Assembly (NCBI RefSeq): GCF_011397635.1
Contig: NC_064773.1
Location: forward strand, 4,265,782 to 4,329,781
Direction: 5' to 3'
Length of the DNA: 64,000 bases
Source: Epinephelus fuscoguttatus
Lineage: Eukaryota; Chordata; Actinopteri; Perciformes; Serranidae
The translations under genes were made by a program, and so were the position numbers. Below are positions 46,447 to 57,769 of this stretch, piece after piece (within the stretch, counting starts at the first letter, position 1; every line of letters starts with the position of its first letter). The notes beneath the pieces are model-generated. The model was not told the DNA's origin, searched no databases, and saw only the letters and a list, made by a program, of their open reading frames with translations.

Positions 46447-48350
46447 TGAGTGTGCTTTTTGCAGCTTGCTTCATCATTTTTTAACTGTAGCAAGGAACCC
46501 AGCAAATCACTGATGCTAGAATAAGAGAAACTTCAATACTGTGGTATTTTCGGAGACGGTTGTGGTACCACAAAAATATCATACAGTTGCAACCCTAGTT
46601 CAGACTTATTTAATGATGAGTTGAGGACAGTTTGAGGATCTACTGTCAGTAGTCCGGCCTAATTATGACACTATAACTTGTTCAGATAAGTCTTGTAGCT
46701 TGTCCAGGAGGGTGACGCTGAAGGTGAGCTGACGTTAGCTTAACTCAAACCATGTATGCTTCCACTTGTCATGGCCACTACAGACTACAGCTCGGTCTCT
46801 CAATTCAGTCAATTAGGCAATGAAAGAAAAGAAACACAGATGATTTCGGACACTTATTTCAGTTGAGTTGAAGTTTAGAGCGCTTCTGCAAAAGTGCAAT
46901 GCGCATAAAGTGGAAAAACGCAAAACACTTTACTGTCAGTGAAAACAATTACAAAAAGGCCCCCAGGCTGCTGAAACATACTCCGTCTGATCAGGACCTT
47001 TGTCTCGATTTTTCTAAACTTGTAAAAACTTGACATTGTGACGTGCTGCTGTGAGTAATAACGATCAACCACGCACTCACTAAATGGATCCTGACACATC
47101 TCTCCTCTTGATTAATGTTGTTAATAGACAAACCAGCAGTTCACACCCTGGGGGTCGGAAGCAAATAAGAGATCACAAGATAAATCTGAGGAGTCAAGAG
47201 CCAAAGAAACACTTTTCTGCTACTCAAAATGATGTTTCGTTTTCAAGTGAATTATGAAATACTTTTGTCTCCAGGCCTCTAAAAATAAAAAGAAGGAACA
47301 TCTGTCCTCTCTTTGAAGTAGCAGCATTATATTTAATTTCAATTTTATTATATTGTGGCTTTTTATCAGGAAAATCCCTTTTCAGAAATTTCCAGTCATG
47401 ACCTGAGCATAACGGATTGATATTAGTGGCTGATAATGACCGTTATAATTTTAGTTCTGATGCTTTCAGAATGTTTTAAAAGCTGCATTTTTTATATGTT
47501 AAATTATTTCCTTATGTCAGCTTTAGTATGTTGTTTATTTGTGAACCAGTTTGAGGTGTAACTTCCTGATACGTCAGTTAGCAGCTCTGCTATTTAAAAT
47601 ATTATCCGTGTTGGTTCTTGTTGGGGTGAGGTCAGTCTCACCTGTCTGTCTCTGATGTCAGCGAGGGGTTAAAGTCCTCTGATTGGCTGCTATCACAGCT
47701 GAGTTATTAACCTTTGGTCAGAGTCGTCAGACTGGTTGAACTCTCAACCACACCTGCTGTCGGTGTAACCAGGAAACACTTCATCTGATTAATACCAAAA
47801 CGATGAGACCTGGTTTTATTGTGACCTGATTGGAGTTGAAGCTGCCGCTCCTCTTTCTGCTGTGATTTTTATCTCGTATATGTCCAAAAAGGCAAACATT
47901 CGTTCCCGTGGATGTGTCTCTAGATTTAAAAGTTTGTTCATAAACAACTTTTACTGCTGAGTCACTTTATGAGCTGCAGAGGAAGTTGGAGGGAAGATTT
48001 GGAGATCAAAACTACTTTACGTCATCTTTTTTATGAGCTCCCTCTGAGTTAGAAACTTTCTCTCAGCAGAATAAATTCATCCTTTGGTCACAAGGGTCAG
48101 CTGTTTCTTAAATAAATTGTATTATATAAAGGCCCTAAATTAGAAAGCAAAGTAGTTTGATATTTATCCTGTGTGTGTGTGAGGCTTATAAAACCATATT
48201 CTCTGAACACAAAATAAGCTCTTCCACCATTTTATCAGATCTTCTTCTTTTGTTTAAACAATATATTTATTATCCATTGCCTTATTTAAACACAAAAATA
48301 CATAGGAAACAAATCTGTGTAAATTAAATGATACATCAGGACACCAAGAA
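46447..48350. other. Putative intron or intergenic DNA, no gene seen
   Basis: Nothing supported beyond short motif-free ORFs. Confidence 0.45.
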
Positions 48351-48359
48351 CAAGTTCCT

Positions 48360-48785
48360 TCTGAGACAAAAGACAGTCTTTTTATTAGGGACAGCATAGT
48401 ATCGTTATATGTTTGTGTCAATATCGTATTGTCACACAGTGTCAAGTGTCGATTTTTTAAAATGTGTGTTTTTATATTATAAATATGACAAATACAAATG
48501 AAACTCCAGGTCACAGCCTAGAATAATATAATCAGTTGCTTTTTCAGTCCACTAAACACATTTTGCTGCAAAATAATGGCTGAAATGAGATTAACAGACT
48601 GAAAACTTTACGGTATTGGATAAAACAGATGTTGACAAAGTTTTCCAGTTGAAAAAAGGTAATAAGTTGCAATATATTTTATTGCAATCCTACTCAGCAT
48701 ATCACAACATATTTAAAATCGCACTAATATTGTACTGTGACTCCAGTATCGTGATAATATCGTATCGTGGATTCCCACCCCTACT
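48360..48785. repeat. hAT-like MITE remnant (ATCGTATCGTGGATTCCCACCCCTA end)
   Basis: The right end (about 48755-48782) carries ATATCGTATCGTGG then ATTCCCACCCCTA, the inverted form of a common fish hAT MITE end. The left part has ATATCGTATTGTCACACAG but no clean matching terminus. Probably truncated or decayed. Confidence 0.45.
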
Positions 48786-48999
48786 TTTTATACATTGCTA
48801 ATCTGTAATGGAACAATTTTTCATTAAAGATAAAAACTAATGTTTAGCCTGCCAAACACATTGTTAAATAAGCTGCTGTACTTTGGGATGCAGAAAACTA
48901 TCTGTCATTATTTATTCTTTTTAGAAAGTTATATTCTTCTGATTACAACCTGAATATAAAAACTACTTTTGTATGTTTTCAGGTCGTCCTTCCTTCTAT

Positions 49000-49570
49000 C
49001 CATCAGTCTGTCACATTCTTGTGAACACAATTAGCTCAGGAATGCCCCAAGGTGATTTTCCTTGCATTCAACACATTAGATGTTGGTGGTCATTCCTGTG
49101 AACAATCAATTTTTTTTTCAAATTTGGCGCAAACGTTCACTTGGAATCAAGAATGAACTGATTAGAATTTTGTGGTCAAAGGTCAAGGTCACTGTGACCT
49201 CACAAAATATGTCTCTGGCCAAAACTCAGGAACTCATTCACTGATTATAACACAAGTGTCACACAGATGTCAGATATAATGGATATAATGATGAAGTGAG
49301 GACATTTTATATCCAAAAGGTCAAAGTGCAGCTTCACTGTGAAGTCATAATGTTCTGCAAAAACAATTATCTGGCCATTTTTCAATGTCATATCTCAGGA
49401 ACAGAAGGGGAGACATTTGTTCAGATACTGAAATGGTGACAGTAACATTGAAACTGTGCTGATTGTGTAGATCTTATGTGTGTGAAGTGTCCATGTTTTA
49501 AAGCGTTGTCAACTGTCGTGGACAGACATGGATGTAATCTGTAACTCAACTGGTTGGTGTAGCCGCACAG
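49000..49570 (+). repeat. Old interspersed repeat with AAGGTCAAGGTCA
   Basis: The layout (AGCTCAGGAATGCC..., GTCAAAGGTCAAGGTCACTG, TGACCTCACAAAATATG, repeated 'CTCAGGAAC') is one I associate with a widespread fish repeat. It has no ORF or definable ends. The AAGGTCAAGGTCA phrase is also a nuclear-receptor half-site repeat. Confidence 0.4.
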
Positions 49571-50264
49571 CTGCGACTCCATAATTCTAGTTGTAACTTT
49601 TGTTTACTCTTGTCATTATCATTTTTGGTGGGTAAGAAAATCAAATCAGAAATTGAACCACCATTGAACTGCGTGGACCACATGAATGAATAATGTTACA
49701 CTCAGTATTTGGGGCAAGCTCACGGACAGATCCAGAAGTCTTGACCCTCTGTAACCTCTGTGAAACATCACCATTATACAGATATATTTTTATGTGCGTG
49801 TCTCTGATACAGGATAAGACTCTGATGCCATCTGTTTGGAGGATTTTGTAGCTGGTAATTTGACTGAGATCAGATGTCTGCAGAGGAATGTCCCGGCTTG
49901 AAAAAACATAATTGAATCTGTTTTATTCTGTGAAGTGGAACATGATGTTAGAGATGCAGCCTCGGGCTGCAGCTGCCTGTTTGGACGCTTCAGATGGTTT
50001 GAAAGTATTTTAACTGATTCTGCTTCAGAACACACAGACAGAGGTTTGTTATTATTTTACGCTACTGTCTGCTTTTGTTGCAGCACTTTGTGCTACTGCC
50101 ACTCACAGTCTCTCATTAGCTTTGAATATGCATGGATTGCTTTTGTTCAGAATGACTACGACTGTTTGGAAGTGAGATTTTTTGCTGCAGGAAGGAAGTT
50201 TTTTGTTTATCACCCTGGTTCCCTCATCAAAAAGCCTTTGGGTATATTATAATACTTTCACATT

Positions 50265-50590
50265 TTGTACAGCAAGATAATCACATACAAACATAATCAC
50301 ATATTAACACAACTTCTATTATTTTTGAAGTGTAAATGCAGTCGCCAGAGGTAAAAAGCTAACGTTAGGTTATAAACAAACGACACCACGGTCGCATGAC
50401 TTAATGTCGCCACCACAATGAGACTGTAAAGCTCTCTATAGTCTCATTTAGTCACTTGATGGGAACAGTCTTTTTTGAAAGGCACATCAATACTTCAAAA
50501 CTCATTAGTGGGGTATTTACTGACATATTTTATGTCGTAGGACAAAATGTGAAAGTTTCTTAAGCTTGTGTTAACCACAGAAATTTTTTC
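50265..50590 (+). repeat. Dispersed repeat family A, copy 3
   Basis: It shares AAAAAGCTAACGTTAGG, GGTCGCATGACTTAATGTCG and TTTACTGACATATTTTATG with the copy at 45415-45850. Confidence 0.55.
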
Positions 50591-50861
50591 AGGCATCAAA
50601 CTAAAAACTCAAGTACAATAAAAATGTTTCCGAATAACCTAGAATAGCTAATTTCGTAACAAAATCTTCATTGATATTTGCTCAGCGCTGCCTAGTCTGG
50701 CAGTTTGACTGCAGTTGATGGAAAGATTGACATGATTGACTTGTATACACGACATTTTCGTCCCATCTGACAGTCACTATGTGAGATTAGGCAAGGGTGG
50801 AGTCGTAAAATTGTGTCGTGACTTGGCTGACAGACGTGATAGACTACATGTTGGTTAGTGA

Positions 50862-51714
50862 TAGGGTTGGGTCGGTATGAGAAAAAAAATAACGGTCAGG
50901 TTTTTGTGAAAAGCCGCATCAAGTTGGTAATACAAGATTTTCGCCACTTGGGGGCGCAGTTGACTCATTTAAAATAAAAAAACGACATGTTATTTCTTTT
51001 ATTCCTTACAGATAAAATGTGCAGGTTTAGCTTATTCAATCAGTGCAAACAAGGGTTGCCACCTTCGTCTGGCTCAAAGGCAAAGTGTTGTCATAGTGGC
51101 GCATTCTTTGATTTCTTCGAGACTAAATTGTCCGCCATTATCGACTCCCCGTCACTGTTAAACAAACCCCAGGCTACAGTAGAGGCCTCGGCGCATGCGC
51201 GCTTGCACCCCCTAGCTCAGTCCCCGCCCCACCCCCAGCCCCCTCTCTGTCCTGCTCGCTGTGCGCTTGGCAAAGAGGCAGACACAGGCTGTAAAATGAC
51301 GTATGCGGTCTGGTCAGTCTCAAAAAAAAAAATAATAAAAAAAAAAATAAATAAAAAAAATAGACGGAGTACCGAACCAAATTGGTATTACTGAGAACCG
51401 AAATAAAAAGATAAAGTCCGCACACCAGAAGCTGCTCCTTGCACAATTTATTCATGCATTGTTGTAACGTTTCGGGCCCCTGCCCTTCATCAGGGCAAAA
51501 ATTCAAAAATTGTTCTATTCGTCGTCTGATGAAGGGCAGGGGCCCGAAACGTTACAACAATGCATGAATAAATTGTGCAAGGAGCAGCTTCTGGTGTGCG
51601 GACTTTATCTTTTTATTTCATACTTACCTTTTGGTCCAGCACCTAGCAAAAAAAATTTTTTGGGCATGTGCGTGCTACTTTTACCTGTTATTACTGAGAA
51701 CCGACCCAACCCTA
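50862..51714. mobile_element. hAT-like element with TIR TAGGGTTGGGTCGG, hosting a long hairpin
   Basis: The left end TAGGGTTGGGTCGGT and the right end ACCGACCCAACCCTA are inverted. The octamers outside are GTTAGTGA (50854-50861) and GTTAGCAG (51715-51722), a decayed 8-bp duplication. It contains a GC-rich central part and a separate 220-bp fold-back at 51400-51619. No transposase domain recognised. Confidence 0.7.
51400..51619. repeat. Fold-back element with 94-bp perfect arms
   Basis: The left arm 51400-51493 and the right arm 51526-51619 are exact reverse complements by eye, with a 32-bp spacer. The arms contain GAAGGGCAGGGGCCCGAAAC and GAATAAATTGTGCAAGGAGC. Perfect identity suggests a recent origin or conversion between arms. 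It is nested in the hAT-like element. Confidence 0.9.
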
Positions 51715-52127
51715 GTTAGCAGTCAGTCATTCCTGGTCATCTTTAATGACGTGTGTGATGTTATCAGGTTATTCTTGCCCTAATTTTGAATAAGGAATAA
51801 AAAGGTGTTTGCAGCCTTAGTAAGAGTATATCTGATAATATGTCTAATACAATTAATTTGTAATTTTCACATTCTTTGTAGTTGTCTTAGCATTGCTTAT
51901 GTCCCCTTTGGATAGAGCAGTTACCCCCTACAAAATCTCCCAGACAGTCCTGAATCCTGAAAATATAAAACCTCCTAAAAGCAGCAGACGAAGTGAAGAG
52001 TTGTGTGTGTCTGCGTTTTAAATATGTGACTCCATTCATTCAGTCTGGAGTGGAACACTGAAACAAAGTTTGAGGACACGTGTCAGATTTATTTTGTTTG
52101 GAGCTGATTGTGAATTTTCTGGGCTCA

Positions 52128-52130
<3 letters not shown>
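51715..52130. other. Putative intron or intergenic DNA, no gene seen
   Basis: No supported feature before the TG/CG microsatellite. Confidence 0.45.
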
Positions 52131-52168
<38 letters not shown>

Positions 52169-52223
52169 TGCGCGCGCGCGCGCGTGTGTGTTTTGGTGTG
52201 TGTGTGTGTGTTGGTGTGTGGGC
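52131..52223 (+). repeat. Compound (TG)n(CG)n(TG)n microsatellite
   Basis: TG run 52131-52164, then CGCGTGCGCGCGCGCGCGCG to 52184, then further TG blocks. Alternating purine-pyrimidine throughout. Confidence 0.95.
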
Positions 52224-52611
52224 CGCTGGAGGAGGAACATGTTTGGGGATTTTCTTTTTTGTGTTGAGTCGACTCTGTAACTGCTGGTTTTACAACACAA
52301 GGGAATTTCCTGCTGCTGCAGATCTCTGAGTCAGTGTGAGGAGAGAGGAGACGCTTAACAGGAAGTTAAAAAGATCAACTTCAATCAGCGACTTCGGAGC
52401 GGACGCAATGTTTTTATTAGATTCTGTACTTTAATTTTAAGGTGGTAAAACCAAGAGTTTCTCTGTTAAAGTTGTCTCAGAGATCACTTACCTATCAGTC
52501 AAACAACCTCCAGTATTCTGCTTTAAGATGATGAAAATTTCTGTAGATGGCGCTCTTTAATCTAGAACAGGATACCTAAAACACTGTTGGACAGATTGAC
52601 ATGGAACTTAA

Positions 52612-53953
52612 AGGGAAATTTCGGTTTATTTCAACCCGTCTCCTATCGTCCTAAATTTGTTTTAAGTCACTAGTGACATAGAAATAATAGTTAGCATGTT
52701 AGCTGTTAGCCTAGATACAGCCGGGGCGCATATTAGCGTCAGACCTGTTATGTGAACGGGCAACCTTCAAGTGCAAAGTTAGTCCACTAAACAGGCTTTT
52801 TCTCCACAAAGACCGCCTCATATCGTTAGGATAAATGTCAGAGAACATATAGAAAACGACATGTAAACGTGTTGTCTTACCTTACCGGTGTGCTGCCATG
52901 TTTGTTGTTTACCATTTAGCTAAGGCTGCAACCGGTCCCATTCCTTGCAACAGAGGCATTCCTCTTCTGTGGGCACTGGGGCACAGCATTCACAGGTACA
53001 CCACCAATCTCCAGAGCTACGCAGCCTTGCAGCAGCCATTCCTCCTCTCTCGTCCTCTACCTGTTGTGCCTCTCTCTCTCTCTCCTCCTCCGTTCTTCAA
53101 TTTCACAAAGCTCTTCATCAGTGTATTCTGGCTCAAATAAATAAGGGCGGCCATCGCCTCTCGATGTGGAAAGCCTATATACTAACATTCCACATTTAGG
53201 TGGTCTTCAGAGTTGTTGTCTTACCTTACCGTGTGTTTACCGTTTACCTCTGCTTTCCAAAGCGCGGCCGAAATATCATGAGAACAAGCAGCAGCAGCTG
53301 GAAGGCAGAACCGGACAGCAGCCTGAAAAGTTCATTCATTTATTTTATGAAAGATTTATAGAATAATGGCTGACTTTTTGCCAGACTTCGACTTTGTGGA
53401 GAAGGAATTTGATTTGGCAGAGTTTGATGGCCGCCCTTATTTATTTGAGCCAGAATACACTGACGAAGAGCTTCGTGAAATTGAAGAACGGAGGAGGAGA
53501 GAGAGGCGCAACAGGTAGAGGACGACAGAGGAGAAATGGCTGCTGGAAGGCTTTAGCTCTGGAGACTGGTGGTGTACCTGTGAATGCTGTGCCCCAGTGC
53601 CCACAGAAGAGGAATGCCTCTGTTGCAAGGAATGGGACCGGTTGCAGCCTTAGCTAAATGGTAAACAACAAACATGGCACCGGTAAGGTAAGACAACACG
53701 TTTACATGTCGTTTTCTATATGTTCTCTGACATTTATCCTAACGATATGAGGCGGTCTTTGTGGAGAAAAAGCCTGTTTAGTGGACTAACTTTGCACTTG
53801 AAGGTTGCCCGTTCAATTAAGTTTTAACAGGTCTGATGCTACAGCTGTATCTAGGCTAACGGCTAACATGCTAACTATTATTTCTATGTCACTAGTGACT
53901 TGAAACAAATTTAGGACGATAGGAGACGGGTTGAAATAAACCAAAATTTCCCT
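52612..53953. mobile_element. TTAA-flanked fold-back transposon with P2X7-tail-like ORF
   Basis: TTAA at 52608-52611 and 53954-53957 flanks termini AGGGAAATTTCGGTTTATTT and, inverted, AGGGAAATTTTGGTTTATTT. The inverted arms are very long (about 52612-53150 against 53420-53953). The arms include coding sequence, so part of the ORF is present twice in opposite orientation. TTAA insertion fits Kolobok or piggyBac; the superfamily is not certain. Confidence 0.85.
53366..53653 (+). pseudogene. Transposon ORF fragment with a P2X7 C-tail-like cysteine motif
   Basis: A frame from ATG 53366 starts MADFLPDFDFVEKEFDLAEF and contains YLFEPEYTDEELREIEERRR before TAG at 53516-53518, next to a possible donor (CAACAG then GTAGAG). 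A second frame, 53561-53653, reads GDWWCTCECCAPVPTEEECL then CCKEWDRLQP. This is the W-C-x-C-x2-C...EC-x-CC pattern of the P2X7 intracellular tail ('ballast') domain and of fish P2X7-like multicopy proteins. The middle is short or deleted. It is not a host receptor gene: it lies inside the inverted repeats and has no channel domain. Confidence 0.6.
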
Positions 53954-53957
53954 TTAA

Positions 53958-55380
53958 CTTAGAGGATTAATCCTAATAATGTCGGTGACCATCTGACCTT
54001 TCATAAAGAGCCACGTTCAAGACAAAACATCCACTCGTAACCAAGAAACAGTGATTTATGTCCTCTGAAACCTTACTTCTGACCCTTTGTCTCTTGAGTT
54101 GTGAGCAGTTTAATTGAGTAGTTTTCAATTGTTACTTTTGAATACTTTCTTGGTGCCTTAGGAAGTAAAACTACACATTATTGTACAAACCAAAAAGCAA
54201 AGATGAGATCGTAAGAACGAAGCTACCTAATTTTATCCGAACGAGTGATCATCTCGTGACCTCTCACAGTGGTACAAGATAAATGAGGGGGCTCTCACAT
54301 CAGGGACCTGGGCCTATATCCGAGTACACTTGACCCCAAAGTCATGTTTGTTTGATTAGTATGAACTAGGGATGCAGGATATTGGATTTTTTGCTGATAT
54401 CTGGTCTAGTCTGATATTATTGTGCATCCCTAGTGTGAACAGTTCGTCTATCCGTGCCCGAGTCCACACCAGAATGTGGTCTTGAGTGTAGCTCGTGTGT
54501 ACCCTAGCATAGTGCGCTTTACATCTGGACATTAGTTGTACTATAACACAGAAAGGGACTGCTATTCAGTGCTACTACACAGTTTTTAGCTGTTATGTAA
54601 CAGTCTCAATTTAATAGTGATGCGTCTATCAGACGGCAGCGCAGCCCGCTGTGCACAGGCCTCGATTCGACTGTCAACCTGCAGTTGGAGCTTCGGTGGT
54701 AGGAGCAGAGCCCCGCGCCCAGCTGACGACGGTCCCCACAGCAGCAGTGTCCACACATAAATGATGACGCGAGTGTACAGATCAACATTACTAATATGAA
54801 AGCTCAGCAGTGGAGAGGGGAGGCAATCATACTCAGTCACACTACGAATCAAATGTACCTAATATGACAACGCCCTGAGATGAACAAGATGAATGAGTCA
54901 GGCAGACGACCGTCGTGACCCATGAAAACAAAACAATGTTCATGTGTTTTTTTTCCTTTCTGTCCTGTAAATCATAAAAAAGCTGATGTTAGGACACACA
55001 ATTATAGCTATAAATCATGAAATGTTGAAGAGACTGGAGGGGTTAATGTCCAGGTGTTTTTTTTTAAACAACACAAAGACGCCAGGCGGCAGCGTAGGAT
55101 GTAGCAGTTGCACAGATCCATGTAACTGGTGCCACAAACTTTAATTGTAGTAGCAGAAGTATCTGGTCAGACAGAGCTGAACAATCAGCCGTTCTCCTGG
55201 AGAGGAGCACCTGACTGATGTGTTCCAGCAGAAATAGAAAATCTAAATAATTATTTGTTCGTTATAAATGATGGTAGATTATTAATCGTCTGTGTGGAGC
55301 AGCGTTCGTCATCACTGAGACAGTTTGTGATGAAACTGAAGCCGAATCTGACTCTGTGTCTTTTTCCTTTTTTTGTCCCA
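53958..55380. other. Putative dusp16 intron, mostly unassigned
   Basis: Apart from the 66-bp MITE at 54367 no feature is supported. The region 54610-54790 is GC-richer, but its ORFs lack motifs. Confidence 0.4.
54367..54432. mobile_element. Very short hAT MITE (66 bp)
   Basis: The ends TAGGGATGCA and TGCATCCCTA are inverted. The octamers GTATGAAC (54359-54366) and GTGTGAAC (54433-54440) match at 7 of 8. The interior has ATATTGGATTTTTTGC and GATATC phrases typical of a fish hAT MITE. Deletion derivative. Confidence 0.75.
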
Positions 55381-55381
55381 G

Positions 55382-55911
55382 AGCCTGAGACTACTTAAGC
55401 ATGAAGACGAGGATGAAGGTGCAGAGTGATGTCATCAGTGCTCAGTCCAGGAGAAAAGTTGCCTTTTGTTTCTCGCCTGCTGTGGTGTGAAAGAGACCCC
55501 CGCCACTACCACCACCACCCAGCCTGCACACCACCAAAAGACTCCACACACACACAGGAACACACACACACACACACACACACACACAGCAGAGGTAGTT
55601 AGTGGGGGTTTGGCTTTTATGCCTTTCAGTGCAGAGTGAGGCCTCTCTGTCTGTCTGTCTGTCTGTCTCTCTTTTTCTGTGTCTCTCGTCCCGGGGTTTT
55701 GGGCTGCCAAGCGCCATCAGGATGACATCATACCCGACCGACACAATGGAGCTCTTCATCCTCTGAGGTTCCTCGCCAGGCTGCGTCACTGCGCTGGACC
55801 GCCGGCCCGGGACGCTCAGGAGGAGGAGGAGGAGGAGGGGGAGGAGGACTACGGTCAGGGAGGGAGGGGGGTGGGGGGGTGGGAGGGACAGGGAAGGGGA
55901 AGTAGTTTGAC
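55382..55911 (+). other. dusp16 5' UTR part of the first coding exon, with upstream ORFs
   Basis: The exon starts after TTTTTTTGTCCCAG. About 530 nt precede the start codon and hold upstream ORFs at 55401-55490 (29 codons), 55619-55639 (6 codons) and 55722-55766 (14 codons), plus a (CA)n tract at 55550-55588 and CTGT repeats at 55642-55667. The exon boundary is inferred from the acceptor sequence only. Confidence 0.55.
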
Positions 55912-57738
55912 ATGTCGGAGCATCCTGCGGGACCGGGATCATGGTCCAGGTCTGGGTCCGGGGTGCTGAAGCCCGGAGTGGTGCGGCCTGGAGTGATGCG
56001 GCCCGGAGCGGTGCGGCCCATCGGGGCGGAGGCTCTGGTGGCCCTGCTGGAGGGGGGGCTGGACCGGGTGGTGCTAATCGACAGCCGCCCCTTCGTGGAC
56101 TACAACGCATCGCACATCCTGGAGGCGGTGAACGTGAACTGCTCTAAGCTGATGAAGAGGAGGCTGCAGCAGGACAAAGTCCAGATCGCTGAGCTCCTGC
56201 AGCACTCGGCCAAGAAGAAGGTAAACGCAAACACAGGAGGTTCACCTGTCCTCCTAAATCCTGATCCACGACACGTCAACACATGAATGATCTAAAGCAG
56301 AGGGCGTCAGAGAGGGGAGGCTGTGTGAGGATGAAGGGACAGGTGCTTGCAGGTGTTATTGAAGTTCGTCAGCAGAGACACGTGGATCATAAAGGAGATT
56401 AAGTGTGTGGTTTCTAGATAGCATGCTGGTGCTTCTGAAGTAAAAGAGGTGTGACGTAACACAACAATGTCAGCGTCCACTGTGACATACTGTAAAACTT
56501 CAGTTAAAAGCCCAGGGTATCATCTGCTTAAATCTCTGAAATCAACAGGCCTATATTTGGGACAGGCCTTTAATTCCTTTCATGTTGCTCAGCAAAAAGA
56601 AATACAGTCAAATTGTTTTGTAAACCAGTATGAATATTACTTGGCTTCAGATAATATGTCATGTATGAATCATTGATTTGGAATAAAGGAATATGAATAC
56701 CTTACAGGGTGATGGAGGAATGGACACATAATTTGAGGGAGCCAACATCCTGGATTTATACATCCGAAGAACTTCTTCAAAAAGAAAATGGACTGTTTGG
56801 CATCCAGACCAGACCTCTAAATGAGACAGGCCTTTATTTGTCGAAATGTGTAGCTACACTGGGCTAGTAAAAGGTACCGGGCGTTAAATTAGGACAAGGC
56901 TATTAAGCGAAGTTTTACGGTATACACGTCAGGCAGCGCTTTTCAAAAAAATAAAATAACCATAACCAAAAAATCATTTACCATCTCAGTTTTATGGTGG
57001 TTGATCTCATCCTCTGCTCACAGGGTCAGGAGCTCCCAGACCTCACTCAGTACGTTTACATGCACAGCTTAATTGAGCTATGCTCAAAATTCGATTTTGG
57101 CGTCTAATCGGACTTCTGTCCTTGTCCCAGTTTACATGCAACTGAGAAAATCGAATTACTGATGGGAACATGTCCTCCTCCTCAACACTAGGTGGCGATA
57201 TGCGTCGTTTCAGCGGGTTAATACAGCCCCCTTTCCGGTTGACCTATTACGTCACTTAATAATAAACAACTGGAGTCAGGCGGCAGACCGGCATTTTCGA
57301 ACAACAGCAAGATGGATAATCGTACAGCTTTGTTCATCTCGTACGTAATGTACGCGTTACTGATTGTGCAGATAAGGTGCACGCTATCCCTCGTGGTCAT
57401 GGTGATTTCACTTGGCGGACAAGATCGCAGTATGCTGTTGGAGGGCTTCAACAATAGCATGTCTTGTCTGTTCCAGGGTCATACGCCAGCGTGGGGGGAA
57501 CTCCGATATTAGTTGGAGTAACGCGTGTACATGCACTTCAGTTGTCCAGTTATAGTCGGATTAAGGCAATAATTCATTTTTTTTAAGTGTCATGTAAACA
57601 TACTGACTGTCTCCCTAATTTTTGGGTATCTTCGGCTGCTGTTCTTCTTCTTTGAGTTAGCTGCTAACTGCCATTAGTTGTTTTTTAAATCTCCCGGGGG
57701 TGGGTCGCACACATAACATGTCCTCAAATGTCACACCC

Positions 57739-57769
<31 letters not shown>

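Noticed and set aside
52898..53199. Plus-strand ORFs in the left arm of the fold-back element
   Set aside because: They are the antisense of the transposon ORF duplicated in the inverted arm.
55442..56110. 222-codon open frame on the minus strand
   Set aside because: It is antisense to the dusp16 first coding exon and its GC-rich, CA-repeat-bearing UTR. The product is proline runs and Cys-Val repeats with no domain.
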